From contig NZ_STGJ01000014.1 of assembly GCF_004919095.1 (NCBI RefSeq), positions 33,721 to 97,720 of the forward strand: a stretch of DNA of 64,000 bases, written 5' to 3'. The notes under the pieces are model-generated. The model worked only from the letters and a program-made list of their open reading frames with translations, ran no database searches and was not told where the DNA came from. Shown here in pieces: positions 34,937-44,637 of the stretch. Each line of letters starts with the position of its first letter. Positions within the stretch are counted from its first letter, which is position 1. Both the position numbers and the translations under genes were made by a program. This stretch comes from Crenobacter intestini (GTDB taxonomy: Bacteria > Pseudomonadota > Gammaproteobacteria > Burkholderiales > Chromobacteriaceae).

Positions 34937-36223
34937 GTGGCAGGAAGTCTGGTAGCTTGGCTGAGCTTCGACCATGATCAGCAGCAGCGCACGCAGCTCC
35001 TCATGGCTGCGCTATCCCAGCAAGGCACTGTCGACGAGCTCGGTATGGGTATCCTCCGGGATCTCGTCGCGGGGGTCCTGTTTCCAGGTCACACGGTGCT
35101 GCACACGCGCGCGAAGTACCTACTCTTCCTGCCACGCGACTTCACCGGGTTGAAGGGCTCGACGGCCGAGGCACTCTCCAAAGCAGCCCGAAAAGCGGAA
35201 ACCGACCGGATCGCTGCTCTCCGCCGTCACTACGAGCCGCACCTCCAAGGCAAGGGGATCATCGGCTACACCACGGGTAGCGAAACCAAGCAGATGCCAA
35301 GTGGAAGCTATTGGGGGCTACTCCGCCGGCTCGGGATCTACAAGGGCAAGGGCTCTCTCTGGGACGCCTACTCTGATCTGGCCACAGAGCGTTCCGCGCG
35401 CTTGCGACGCTCTATGTTTCATGCAGAAGACGAGGACGATCAGGTCACGCCCGAGATTGGCCTCTGGGACGAGCTCCCCGAGCCTGACGACGAGTTTGAC
35501 GGCTTCGATCTCAGTACCGACGAGGCGGCGTGGCTCCGCGAGAAATTTCTCCTCTCGGACAAGAGTCCGGTCAATGCGCGTTCGTTGGTTTCTTGGCTGC
35601 TTGACCCGGACCGCGAAGAGTGGGTCGAGGGATTGAGCCGAGTGTGGGATCACCCGCAGGTAGATGAGTTCCCGGCGATAACAGCGGAAGCGATGTGGCT
35701 CGGCAGGGACGCGGACCGCCTCGTCTTTGGGGCTCGTATCCTCTACAACTACCTCTGCGCCGTTGGCCGCCCAGACGACACCGTGGTTCGGGACCAACTC
35801 GTTGAAAAATACGAGAAGGCGATGAAGGACTGGCTGACGAGGCGCGACGAGCTTCCCAGCCCTGACCGACTTGCCGAGCTAAACGCATGGGCAACCTCGC
35901 GCCTCGACGCCACGCACGCGTCGCAAGCTGCGCGGATCAGGTGGGGTCGCACGATGGCCTTCCTAACACAGTGGCTCAAGGACGTCTCTGCAAGCCAAGA
36001 CCTCCTCGCCGACAAGAAGGCCGAGACCACCATCACCAAGCGTGAAGCATCCCTCAAACCAGGACGAGCGCGGCTGGTGCAGCGCGACCGCTTGCGCAAC
36101 TGGAAGGGTGACGCTGGGTACTTTGAAATGGACTATAACTGGGCACCCGCTCAACGACTCATCAACGACATCCACGCCGGCCTCCGCACTCCCCGCGTAT
36201 CGTGGCCACCAGCGCCGCGTTAA
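34937..36223 (+). CDS. DUF6361 family protein
   Basis: The 428-residue protein starts at GTG with GGAGG 8 bp upstream. Its opening, SLVAWLSFDHDQQQRTQLLM, and the segments DELGMGILRDLVAGVLFPG and TRAKYLLFLPRDF match the uncharacterised DUF6361 family. TTGSETKQMPSGSYWGLLRR is another conserved-looking block. The end reads YFEMDYNWAPAQRLINDIHA. No enzyme motif, membrane segment or signal peptide is seen. DUF6361 genes are commonly followed by a phospholipase D-like gene and an SNF2 helicase gene, as here (gap of 19 bp). The three probably form one defence cassette. Codons ending in C, especially CTC and GTC, are favoured differently from the preceding operon. Confidence 0.78.
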   Translation: MAGSLVAWLSFDHDQQQRTQLLMAALSQQGTVDELGMGILRDLVAGVLFPGHTVLHTRAKYLLFLPRDFTGLKGSTAEALSKAARKAETDRIAALRRHYEPHLQGKGIIGYTTGSETKQMPSGSYWGLLRRLGIYKGKGSLWDAYSDLATERSARLRRSMFHAEDEDDQVTPEIGLWDELPEPDDEFDGFDLSTDEAAWLREKFLLSDKSPVNARSLVSWLLDPDREEWVEGLSRVWDHPQVDEFPAITAEAMWLGRDADRLVFGARILYNYLCAVGRPDDTVVRDQLVEKYEKAMKDWLTRRDELPSPDRLAELNAWATSRLDATHASQAARIRWGRTMAFLTQWLKDVSASQDLLADKKAETTITKREASLKPGRARLVQRDRLRNWKGDAGYFEMDYNWAPAQRLINDIHAGLRTPRVSWPPAPR

Positions 36224-36242
36224 ATGAGGGCGAGGAAGACTG

Positions 36243-38072
36243 ATGCTCCGACTTGACCAGACTACGCTGCTGCTCGATGCATTGAGACCTCCGCAAGGCA
36301 TGGAGATCGACGCCGCAGTCGGCACCACCTTCACGCTCGACCTGACCGCGCTCCTCACCATTCCGGTCGCGGCAAGCTTCGGCACGATCGCAGAAGGCCC
36401 TGAGCCAGCTGACCTGCTGGAGACGATTCGCCGCTATTCCGAGCGGACGGTACTCTTCTGTCAGGCCGGCGCGATCAGCGTCCCGTCGCACTACCGTACC
36501 GCACACACCCTCATCGAGGACACCGTTGTCGAGGTAAAAAAACCCGACGGTGGCATCTTCCACCCTAAGGTCTGGATCGTCCGGTTCTCTGGCGCTGAAA
36601 CCGCCCCACTCCACCGCGTCCTCGTAATGAGCCGCAACCTTACCTTCGACAAGGCGTGGGATGTGATCGTCCGCCTCGACGAGGACACGGAGGAAGGCGT
36701 AGCGATGGACTCGGTGGGCATCGTCGAATTCCTCAACTCGCTGCCGACGTCCGCAGCGCGCGATCTATCAGATCGTCAGCGCGACCTGGTGACCTCGCTT
36801 AGCACCAGCTTGGCGAGAGCTCGCCTCGTCGTGCCTCAACCCTTCACTAGCGGCCGGTTTGTGCCTTTGATCAAAGGTTCCCGTCAGACGCCTTTCTGCA
36901 AACAGTACGACGCCTCTTTAGCCGTATCGCCGTTCCTCACGGGCGACGCGGTGACATCGTTTTTCAAGCCAAACGCAAAGCGCAAGGTCATCGTCTCCAG
37001 GCCAGCGGCCCTCAATGCGCAAGCGAGCCTCCTGCGAGGGCTGCGCGAGGTCTACCGCATTAAGGATTCTCTCCTCGACGCACAAGAGGACTTAGAGGCG
37101 TTCGACTCGATGAGCGAAGGCAGCGATAGCGAGACGACGGCGGGCCTCGCCATAGGGGGGCCGAGTATGCGAGGACTACATGCCAAGTTTTACGTGCAGG
37201 ACCACGGAAAATCGGCGACGGCGTGGCTCGGGTCCGCAAATCTAACTGGCGGTGCGTTCGGGGCCAATGTAGACATTCTCGTCGAACTCTCCGGACCGAA
37301 AGAGTATGTAGGGGTCGACCGGGTCATCAACAAGCGCGGTCGCAAAGACGATCTCTCGTGGATCGTCGAGCCGCACCCGCTCCCCGAGAACGACGACCCG
37401 GAATCTGACCCCGAAGAAGGGATCTCGCCCATCGAATTAAACGCTTACGACATTGCGTCGAAACTTTTCACTATCACCTACTCACTGGGGGACGAGCGCG
37501 ACGGCGGACCTTGGGCCGCGGAACTTGTCGTCGGCAAAGTCGAGGAACTGTCCGACGCTGTCGTTTTCGCACGACCGCTCAGTCTTCTGGCCGCGCGATC
37601 AGTTGAAATATCCAGCGGCCGGGCACAGTGGAATGGCCTGCTCGAGGAGGAGATCACCCCGTTTGTCGTCGTCACCCTGAAAGCCGACGGGAGCACCCGC
37701 AATGTGCTCGTCCGAGCTGACATTGCGGGCGATCCGCCGAGCCGGCGGCGCTCCGTGATCGCGCAGGCGATCAAGTCACCCGAGGACTTCCTTCGCTACC
37801 TCGCAGCGTTGCTCGGCTTCACAGGTGCCTCTGGTCGCAGAGATGGCAGTGGCGAGGCAGGTGCCTTCGGCGGCTGGATTGCCGACATCCACGTCGATCG
37901 CGTCCTGGAGGACCTTCTGACCACCGCATCCAGAAACCCAACGAAGCTTGAGTCGCTCGACCAAACGCTTGCTACGTTGAAGCAAGACGAACGATTCGGA
38001 GAAGTCGTGCCGTCAGAGTTCAGTGAACTCTGGGATGCCGTCTACGAAGCTCGCAAGGACGCGATCGGATGA
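36243..38072 (+). CDS. Phospholipase D-like protein with two HKD motifs
   Basis: The 609-residue protein carries two HKD-type half-sites. The first is FHPKVWIVRFSG then VMSRNLTFDKAWDV (about 105-145). The second is HAKFYVQDHGKSATAWLGSA then NLTGGAFGANVDI (about 312-345). Two half-sites in one chain make a complete phosphodiesterase centre; defence-linked PLDs such as DISARM DrmC and many restriction nucleases cut nucleic acid and not lipid. The rest has DUF6361-cassette-specific segments. ATG overlaps nothing upstream, while its TGA overlaps the next ATG (38069-38072). No signal peptide, so a cytoplasmic nuclease is likely. This is inference from family knowledge. Confidence 0.87.
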   Translation: MLRLDQTTLLLDALRPPQGMEIDAAVGTTFTLDLTALLTIPVAASFGTIAEGPEPADLLETIRRYSERTVLFCQAGAISVPSHYRTAHTLIEDTVVEVKKPDGGIFHPKVWIVRFSGAETAPLHRVLVMSRNLTFDKAWDVIVRLDEDTEEGVAMDSVGIVEFLNSLPTSAARDLSDRQRDLVTSLSTSLARARLVVPQPFTSGRFVPLIKGSRQTPFCKQYDASLAVSPFLTGDAVTSFFKPNAKRKVIVSRPAALNAQASLLRGLREVYRIKDSLLDAQEDLEAFDSMSEGSDSETTAGLAIGGPSMRGLHAKFYVQDHGKSATAWLGSANLTGGAFGANVDILVELSGPKEYVGVDRVINKRGRKDDLSWIVEPHPLPENDDPESDPEEGISPIELNAYDIASKLFTITYSLGDERDGGPWAAELVVGKVEELSDAVVFARPLSLLAARSVEISSGRAQWNGLLEEEITPFVVVTLKADGSTRNVLVRADIAGDPPSRRRSVIAQAIKSPEDFLRYLAALLGFTGASGRRDGSGEAGAFGGWIADIHVDRVLEDLLTTASRNPTKLESLDQTLATLKQDERFGEVVPSEFSELWDAVYEARKDAIG

Positions 38073-41000
38073 AGGCGCGCGGACTGATTCCTGAGGTGTG
38101 GGCAGACAGACTCGCGCGCGCCACCGACGGATACAAGAAGTTCCAGCTCGACACCGTCGACACCGTCGTGCGAGCAATGTTCGAGGACGACCAGCGGAGG
38201 TTTCTCGTCGCTGACGAAGTTGGCCTCGGCAAGACGAAGATCGCCCGTGCCCTCGTGGCCGAGACGGTCAAGCGGCTCTGGGATGACAAGGACGTGGACC
38301 GTATCGACGTGGTCTACATCTGCTCCAACGCCCAGATCGCGCGTCAGAACCTGCAAGACCTTGATCTCTTCTCCGAGCTCGGACAAGCACCGCGTCGCGC
38401 CGACCGGCTCACGATGCTCCCGGCAACACTCGCCGACCTCGGCCACGTCAATCTCATCGCGTTGACTCCAGGGACGTCGTTCGATCTTGGCGACCAAGCT
38501 GGCCGCGTCGGCGAGCGGGCAATGCTCTGGCGCCTGCTGGAGCGCGACGAAGTGGGGTGGGCGGACCTGCTGCGGAAGCGCAAGCACTCGGACCGGATAT
38601 TCCAGGGATGGGCATCGGAAGCTCGCTTCACCAGGGAGCTCGACTCGCTCGTCGACTTCGAGCCGCCGAAGGCAGTGGTCGAGGCCCTCGCACAAAGACT
38701 GCAGCAAGAGAGGCTACGCGACGAGCTTGACCAGATCTCCGACGGTCGCCGGGGCTACGACAGGTCCGTCGCCAACCGCTTCATCGGCCAGCTCCGACGC
38801 ATTCTCGCCGAGGTCTGCATTAAACAGCTCAGCCCCGACTTGATTATCCTCGACGAGTTTCAGCGTTTTACCAACCTCGTGCACGGCGACGGCCCGGACG
38901 GGGCACTAGCTAAGCTCCTTCTGACCAGCCCGACGGCTCGCGTCTTGCTTCTCTCCGCAACGCCGTACAAGATGCTCACCACCGCCGAGGATGACGAGAG
39001 TCACTTCGAGCAGTTCCTCAGTACGGTGAGATTCTTGCTCGGCGAGGACAGGGTCTGCGATCTGTCCACGCTGCGGTCTTCGCTCGGTGAGCTCCGGTCC
39101 GGCATCCTTGGTCACCGCGACCCCGTCCGGCTTGCCGCCGCCCGGGACTCGATCCAAAAGATCCTCGGCAGCGTGATGGTTCGCTCCGAGCGGCTCGCCG
39201 CAACGCTGAACAGGGACGGGATGCTCGACGTTGGCATCGACGCGACGTGTGCTGTACAAAAGTCCGACGTCGACTCATTCGTCGCAACGGATCAGATCGC
39301 GCAGAAGCTCGACCGTGTGCCGTCGATGGTCGAGTACTGGAAGTCAGCGCCGTATCTATACAATTTCATGGACGAGTACGCTGCCAAGAAGCGTATACGT
39401 GCTGCCCTCCCGCAGGACTCAACCCTCCGTAGTTCTCTGGTGGGGGACCACATGCTCACGGCGGGTGCCATCGATAGCTTCAAGGAGGTCGACCCGCGCA
39501 ACAGTCGTCTCCGCTGGATGCTCAACGATCTGGACGCCGCGGGCGCCTTCGACGTCCTCTGGATCCCGCCTGCTCTACCGCAGACCAAGCTCTACGGGTC
39601 GTACGCAGCAGCAACCACGCTAACCAAGCGCCTCGTATTTTCTAACTGGAGCGTCGTCCCTAAGTCCGTCGCCTCACTCCTCTCGTATGAGTTCGAGCGC
39701 CGGCACCACCGCCAGACCACTTACGAGAACTCGCGCAAAAACACCTACCGTCCTCTAGAGCCGCCGCCCCTTGGCAAGGGCGGATCCGAACGGTTCACCT
39801 CGCTGTCGCTGTTGCTCCCTTGCAAGGTCTTGGCCGAGATCGGTGACCCGATCGCCATCGCACGCTCTACGGGAGCGACGCTCCCGCTCGCACTGACCTC
39901 AATGCGCAAGCAGGTTTCCTCCGAGATCGATAGCCGGCTCGCGCCTCTCTTCAAGCAAACGCCTACGAAGGGCATCTCTCACAACATATGGTACGCCGCC
40001 GCACAGCTCTGGCTCGACCGCGAGATGGCGAGCCTCAGCGTCGCAGACTGGGTCGGCGGCAGCCACCAGGGTATGAGCGATCACTGGTCTCGGCTTGTGC
40101 GATCCCTCGACGACCCAGCGGCGTGGGGCCCGCCTCCGAAAGACCTCATTGCGAAACTTACCGACATCGCAATCGCCGGGCCGGCTGCGTGCGCACTTCG
40201 CTCGCTTTCGCGCCTTCGCGGGCGATTCACCGTGGAACTCACGGACAAGGCCCTACGGGGGGCTGCAGCGGGTGTCTCGTGGGCATTCGCGAGCTTCTTC
40301 CACAATCCCGAAGCACTCCAGATCATTAGGAATTCAGGTCAAGCGCAGCAGGACGACTGGGAGCGACTCCTTACCCACTGCGCTGAAGGTGGGCTCGGGA
40401 GCACCCTCGACGAATGGCTCCACCTCGTGCCCGACCAATGCCGCCTCGGCCGCGGCTCCGAGGAGCCGCTCGCCAAGATCGTCGAGACGATCAAGGCGGT
40501 ACTCCACCTGGACGCGGGACGCGCCACGAGTGACTGCTACGACGACGTGCTCGAGACCGGTGATGCGACCCAAGTTCGTTTCCGAACGCACTTTGCCATG
40601 CGCTTCGGTCAGGCGAAGGGCAGCACCGCCGAAGGCGAGAACCCGGTAGATGTGCGCAGCGCATTCAACTCGCCGTTTCGTCCCTTCGTCCTTATCTCTA
40701 CATCAGTAGGCCAAGAGGGCCTCGACTTCCACCACTACGCCCACGCCATCGTCCACTGGAACCTGCCAGGCAATCCCGTCGACCTCGAACAGCGCGAGGG
40801 ACGCGTCCACCGCTACAAGAACCACGCTGTCCGCAAGAACATCGGTGCCGCCTTCGGGAGTGATCGACGGATCATCGAGTCGGATGATCCGTGGCGGACG
40901 ATCTTCACTCTGGCGGACGATGGCGAGGGTGGCATGCGCCCCGAGTGGATCTTTGACGGCGACGCGAAGATCCAGCGCCTCGTCCCACTCCTCCCGATGA

Positions 41001-41185
41001 GCCGCGACGTCAGCAAACTCAAGCAGTTGGTCGAAGCCACCAGCCTCTACCGCATGACGATCGGCCAACCCCGCCAGGCCGAACTCCTAAAGGTACTTAC
41101 CGAGTTGTCCGGGGCTGAGCAGGAAGCCGTGCGCCAGGCCGTAAGCATCGACCTGAGCCCTCGGTGCCACCGTTCTAAGGAGTGA
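38069..41185 (+). CDS. SNF2-type helicase of the DUF6361-PLD cassette
   Basis: The 1038-residue protein begins in the ATGA overlap with the PLD gene. Walker A is FLVADEVGLGKTKIARAL (about 46), Walker B LIILDEFQRFTNLV (about 259), motif III LLLSATPYKML (about 293). The C-terminal lobe reads LISTSVGQEGLDFHHYAHAI then NLPGNPVDLEQREGRVHRYK (about 875-925), close to DrmD-type helicases. A span of about 560 residues between the lobes is unusually long and not recognised. It ends the cassette; the IS5-family scar begins 55 bp downstream. It probably works on double-stranded DNA together with the PLD nuclease. Confidence 0.88.
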   Translation: MKARGLIPEVWADRLARATDGYKKFQLDTVDTVVRAMFEDDQRRFLVADEVGLGKTKIARALVAETVKRLWDDKDVDRIDVVYICSNAQIARQNLQDLDLFSELGQAPRRADRLTMLPATLADLGHVNLIALTPGTSFDLGDQAGRVGERAMLWRLLERDEVGWADLLRKRKHSDRIFQGWASEARFTRELDSLVDFEPPKAVVEALAQRLQQERLRDELDQISDGRRGYDRSVANRFIGQLRRILAEVCIKQLSPDLIILDEFQRFTNLVHGDGPDGALAKLLLTSPTARVLLLSATPYKMLTTAEDDESHFEQFLSTVRFLLGEDRVCDLSTLRSSLGELRSGILGHRDPVRLAAARDSIQKILGSVMVRSERLAATLNRDGMLDVGIDATCAVQKSDVDSFVATDQIAQKLDRVPSMVEYWKSAPYLYNFMDEYAAKKRIRAALPQDSTLRSSLVGDHMLTAGAIDSFKEVDPRNSRLRWMLNDLDAAGAFDVLWIPPALPQTKLYGSYAAATTLTKRLVFSNWSVVPKSVASLLSYEFERRHHRQTTYENSRKNTYRPLEPPPLGKGGSERFTSLSLLLPCKVLAEIGDPIAIARSTGATLPLALTSMRKQVSSEIDSRLAPLFKQTPTKGISHNIWYAAAQLWLDREMASLSVADWVGGSHQGMSDHWSRLVRSLDDPAAWGPPPKDLIAKLTDIAIAGPAACALRSLSRLRGRFTVELTDKALRGAAAGVSWAFASFFHNPEALQIIRNSGQAQQDDWERLLTHCAEGGLGSTLDEWLHLVPDQCRLGRGSEEPLAKIVETIKAVLHLDAGRATSDCYDDVLETGDATQVRFRTHFAMRFGQAKGSTAEGENPVDVRSAFNSPFRPFVLISTSVGQEGLDFHHYAHAIVHWNLPGNPVDLEQREGRVHRYKNHAVRKNIGAAFGSDRRIIESDDPWRTIFTLADDGEGGMRPEWIFDGDAKIQRLVPLLPMSRDVSKLKQLVEATSLYRMTIGQPRQAELLKVLTELSGAEQEAVRQAVSIDLSPRCHRSKE

Positions 41186-41239
41186 GAGCCGACAGTGCGC
41201 TCGTTTTCGACGACCAGACCGTAGTTTTCCTGCTGGCGC

Positions 41240-41488
41240 GGCTTTGTTGCACAACTCACTCACGCTGACCTTGTCGGGTAGCATCCGAGCATGAGCAAAC
41301 CCGCACCGGCCTGCTACAAGACGACCAACTGGGCCAAGTATGATGCCGCGCTCAAGGCGCGCGGTTCCCTTCTGATCTGGCTGGACACCAACCTGCAATG
41401 GCAAGCCGAACCTTCCGGCAAGCCCGGCCGCTCCGCAACCTTCAGCAATGCAGCCATCCAGTTCTGCCTATTCATCAAATGCCTGGAT
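41240..41488 (+). mobile_element. IS5-family remnant, left end and N-terminus
   Basis: The terminal sequence ggctttgttgcacaa (41240-41254) is typical of an IS5-group inverted repeat. The transposase start follows at ATG 41291: MSKPAPACYKTTNWAKYDAA then SLLIWLDTNLQWQAEPSGKP and GRSATFSNAAIQFCLFIKCL. Homology stops near 41488 and the rest of the element is gone, with the disrupted DUF2779 gene starting only about 25 bp later. This is a truncation scar between the PLD-helicase cassette and the next module. Confidence 0.8.
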
Positions 41489-41511
41489 CGTGCCGTGCGT
41501 GATCTACGGCG

Positions 41512-42840
41512 TTACACCAGATTTTCCTCGAGCGTCTTCCCGCTGAACACCGCCCACATCCTCACCATGGCGTAGGTGTCGAGTGCGCAGTACGCAAGCA
41601 GTTGCCGTTCGATTTCGGCTTTGCGTGCAGGGCTGCAAGTTGGCGAGAGCGCTTCCTGAAAAGCGGCCATCGCCATGCCTCCGTCTTGCACGCCGTCGAG
41701 GTCACCGTAGCGCAGGTCCGGGCAGAGGGCGGGCAGCACGGCCTTGATGCTCCAGCTACCCTGCTGGCTGGGGTGGTAGTAATGCGCGCGGGCGACCGGC
41801 AACAGGTCCACCACCCGCTCGTTTAGTGCCAGCAGTGACTCGCTCAGCCGAGCAAAGCGCCCGGCCAGTTCCGTGATGCGGGCTTTCTCGAAACCAGCGT
41901 TGTAAACGAAGATGGGGCCGCGCTCACCGCAGGCGGCCAGCAGGGCTTTGGCAAAAGCCAGGGACGGGTCGTTGCCGGAGAGGTCGAGAAACGCCTGCTG
42001 TTCCAGCTTGCCGGTGCGCGTGAGGCGGTGGACGCTGAACTGGAAGGGAATCTGCTGGTAAGGGCGGGTGCCTGGCCAGATGGGGACGGCAAACTGGATG
42101 GTCTCGAAATCCATGAAGTAGGCCGGTAACTTGTGGGCGGCCAGTGCCTGCGCCGCGCCCTGCCGATCGAAGTAGGGCTTGCCTGTCACGGTGGCCTTCT
42201 TGACGCGCAGCTGGCTGTCGTTGAGCAGCGCGTCGGGCACCTCTTTCAATTCGGTCAGCTTATGCGCGTCGATATGCGCTTGTAGGGCATTACTGCGGCG
42301 GCCGGGCAGCCAGCTGATCGGATGGGTGGCTGCAGGCAATTGGCGCTGGCAGTGAGCGAGGAAGCCGCATTCGTACGGGTCGCCACATTGTTTGCCGACG
42401 GCAACCTTGGGTGCCCGCTGGCGGGCGACGATCTGCTGTGCCCCGGCAATCCAGCCGCGGACCTCGTCTGCCCGGCTGAACGCCTCGTCGCTCAGGTCGT
42501 TTTCCAGCAACAGCCCCTGGTAGTCGCCACCGCCGGGGTAGACCCAACTGCTATCGATATGCGCCAACGCGATGGCGGTCAGCGGCACGCCGGCCGCGTG
42601 GGCGACGTAGGCCTGGATGGCCACATCGTCGCGGTGGTAGTCCTTGACCGAGGTGGACGATTTGACCTCGACCATGCGCCAGCCGCGCTTGCTGCCCCTG
42701 CCAACCGGCAACAACACGTCGGCCAGCGCCAGCGCCCCCTCGGCGCGGAATGCGGCCTCGAAGATCGGCTGCCGGCCTTGCAGCAGCGCTTGCGTGCGCT
42801 GAAAGGCAGCGTCGAAGCCTTCTGCCTGCGGATCGTTGAC
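41512..42840 (-). pseudogene. DUF2779 nuclease, 3' part, IS-disrupted
   Basis: About 440 residues remain. The N-terminal part holds a PD-(D/E)XK core: GALALADVLLPV then WRMVEVKSSTSVKDYHRDDV, followed by Cys residues (KQCGDPYECGFLAHC) as in Cas4/RecB-type nucleases. The C-terminal DUF2779 domain begins AYFMDFETIQFAVPIWPGTR with RNase T-like acidic residues. The frame runs into the right end of the IS200/IS605 element at about 42840, so the true start is missing. The first codons survive at 44638-44666 beyond the element. Roughly 60 codons normally present between these pieces seem to be lost. The family's upstream partner, the AAA+ gene, is intact. Confidence 0.85.
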
Positions 42841-42960
42841 ATCCTCCCCCACCTCTCGCTAACGCTCGCCAGCCTTGAGGCTGGGAAGTAGGGGGATTCC
42901 TACGGCGCTATACGCTGAACTGTATAGTCGCTTCGGTGGGTTCCTGGCCCGACGCCCCGA
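42841..42960 (-). ncRNA. Probable omega RNA / right-end RNA
   Basis: TnpB proteins of this family use an RNA made from the 3' end of tnpB plus the right end of the element; sequence beyond the end acts as guide. Here the minus strand from tnpB's last codons runs into the hairpin at 42843-42895 and ends at about 42841. The guide would then be the DUF2779 sequence that follows (42840 downward). The 5' limit is arbitrary. Confidence 0.45.
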
Positions 42961-44122
42961 CTTCAGGCGAAGTATCTGCACAAGCTAACCGGGCGTGTCC
43001 CGCCCTTAGTACGTTGATCGCGCCGACCACATCGGCGTTGTTTTCGTAGCCGCACTCGACGCACTCGAACCTGGCTTGCGTCCGACGGTTGTCCGCCGAC
43101 ACATGGCCGCAGCATGGACAAGTGCGGCTGGTATTGCGTGGCGGCACCGCAATGAAGTGCCCGCCATTCCACGCCAGCTTGTAGTCCAACTGGCGTCTGA
43201 ACTCGAACCAGCCTTGATCCAGAATCGACTTGTTGAGGCCGGACTTGGCCCGCACGTTTCTACCCGGTGTTTCGGTGCTGCCAGCTGCCGACCTGGACAT
43301 ATTCCGTACCTGCAAGTCCTCGATACACACCATCGCGTGGTTTTGGCTGATCGTGGTCGTGGTCTTGTGCAGGAAGTCGCGGCGGGCATTACCGATGCGG
43401 GAATGAATCTTCTGGACGCGGATGCGAGCCTTTTTCCAGTTGCTGCTGAACTTGGTTTTGCGGCTCAGTGAGCGCTGCGCTTTTAGCAGCGCCTTCTCGT
43501 GACGACGAAAGCTGTGGAGCGGGGCAACGAAACTGCCATCGCTCAAGGTGGCGAAGCGGGCAATGCCCAGATCGATACCGACCATCCCGCCGCGCGGCAC
43601 GGGAATGTCGATCTCGCGCCGCGTTTGGATGCTGACGAACCATTTGCCGCAGGACTGGCTGACAGTGACGTTGCGCAGCTCGCCCAGCGCCTCCCGGCTG
43701 TTGCGATAGCGCAGCCAGCCCAGTTTGGGCAGGAAGATGCGGCTATTGGCCTGATCGAGCTTGATCTGCTTGGGGTCGGGGTAGCGGAAGCTGTCGCTCT
43801 GACCCTTCCTCTTGAAGCGTGGGAAGTTGGCGCGTTTCTCGAAGAAATTCTTGTAGGCTTTTTCGAGGTCTTTGAGGGCATGTTGCAATGGATGGATCGG
43901 TGCAGTCTTCAACCAGGCCATCTCGGCGCTGTTGCGCCAGGCCGTCAGTTGCTTCGCCATCTCGACATAGCCGATGAACTTGCCCCCTGCCTCATGGTTG
44001 ACTTGCTGCAACGCCAGCGCCTTGTTGAACACGAAGCGACACGACCCGGCGAAGCGGCGCATGTCGCGTTGCTGCTCGCCGGTAGGCATTAGTTCGTATT
44101 TGTAGGCTTGGAGACGTTGCAT
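42908..44122 (-). CDS. tnpB: TnpB RNA-guided nuclease of IS200/IS605
   Basis: The 404-residue length is normal. RuvC catalytic parts are in place: Asp in MVGIDLGIARFATLS (about 182), Glu in MVCIEDLQVRNMS (about 270), and the final Asp in ENNADVVGAINVLRAG (about 368). The zinc ribbon is CPCCGHVSADNRRTQ then FECVECGYENNADV. The N-terminus MQRLQAYKYELMPTGEQQ and RFVFNKALALQ are typical. TnpB cuts the empty target under RNA guidance and keeps the element at its locus. All active-site residues are intact, so it is probably functional. Confidence 0.96.
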   Translation of the reverse strand: MQRLQAYKYELMPTGEQQRDMRRFAGSCRFVFNKALALQQVNHEAGGKFIGYVEMAKQLTAWRNSAEMAWLKTAPIHPLQHALKDLEKAYKNFFEKRANFPRFKRKGQSDSFRYPDPKQIKLDQANSRIFLPKLGWLRYRNSREALGELRNVTVSQSCGKWFVSIQTRREIDIPVPRGGMVGIDLGIARFATLSDGSFVAPLHSFRRHEKALLKAQRSLSRKTKFSSNWKKARIRVQKIHSRIGNARRDFLHKTTTTISQNHAMVCIEDLQVRNMSRSAAGSTETPGRNVRAKSGLNKSILDQGWFEFRRQLDYKLAWNGGHFIAVPPRNTSRTCPCCGHVSADNRRTQARFECVECGYENNADVVGAINVLRAGHARLACADTSPEVGASGQEPTEATIQFSV

Positions 44123-44145
44123 GGTCGGAATTATACTTTTGGCCT

Positions 44146-44562
44146 ATGAGAAATGAGCACGATATAAGGCATGGTAGACACTGCGTTTTCCTGATGCACG
44201 TTCACTTGGTCTTTGTGACCAAGTATCGCCGTGAGGTCTTCACCAAAGAGATACTGGATGAGCTGCTGCCCATCTTTGCAGGTGTCTGCATCGACTTTGA
44301 GGCAGAACTGGTGGAGTTCGAGGGCGAGGACGACCATGTGCATTTGCTGGTGAACTACCCACCGAAAGTCGCGGTATCGGCGCTAGTGAACAGCCTGAAA
44401 GGCGTCTCCAGCCGGATGATTCGCAAGAAGCACTACCCGAGCATCCGCAAAAAGCTGTGGGGCGGTGCGCTGTGGTCTCCCAGCTACTTCGCCGGTAGCT
44501 GCGGCGGTGCGCCCATCGAAGTCATCCGCCAGTACATCGAACAGCAGCAAACCCCGCACTAA
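44146..44562 (+). CDS. tnpA: TnpA Y1 transposase of IS200/IS605
   Basis: The 138-residue single-domain HUH transposase reads VFLMHVHLVFVTKYRREVF at the start. The HUH pair is DDHVHLLVNYPP (about 63-70), and the catalytic Tyr lies in IEVIRQYIEQQ (about 131). It is complete and divergent from tnpB, with 23 bp between the starts. TnpA acts as a dimer on single-stranded DNA with hairpin ends. Confidence 0.96.
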   Translation: MRNEHDIRHGRHCVFLMHVHLVFVTKYRREVFTKEILDELLPIFAGVCIDFEAELVEFEGEDDHVHLLVNYPPKVAVSALVNSLKGVSSRMIRKKHYPSIRKKLWGGALWSPSYFAGSCGGAPIEVIRQYIEQQQTPH

Positions 44563-44637
44563 CGGCAAAAGCAAGGACGGCTACGCCGTCCGCGCTATCC
44601 TTCCCCGCTCTGAAGGGCGAGGTTTGCCGCGCAACTG

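Larger units (their letters stand above)
42841..44637. mobile_element. IS200/IS605-family element
   Basis: Divergent tnpB (minus) and tnpA (plus) are bounded by subterminal hairpins. On the minus strand the element begins right after TTGAT (44642-44638), the same target/TAM used by the ISDra2 group. The other end is near 42840, after a hairpin with CCAGCC/GGCTGG arms (42869-42884) inside an outer CCCCC/GGGGG pairing. No direct repeat is expected, since this family moves as single-stranded DNA. Exact ends are inferred. Confidence 0.85.
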
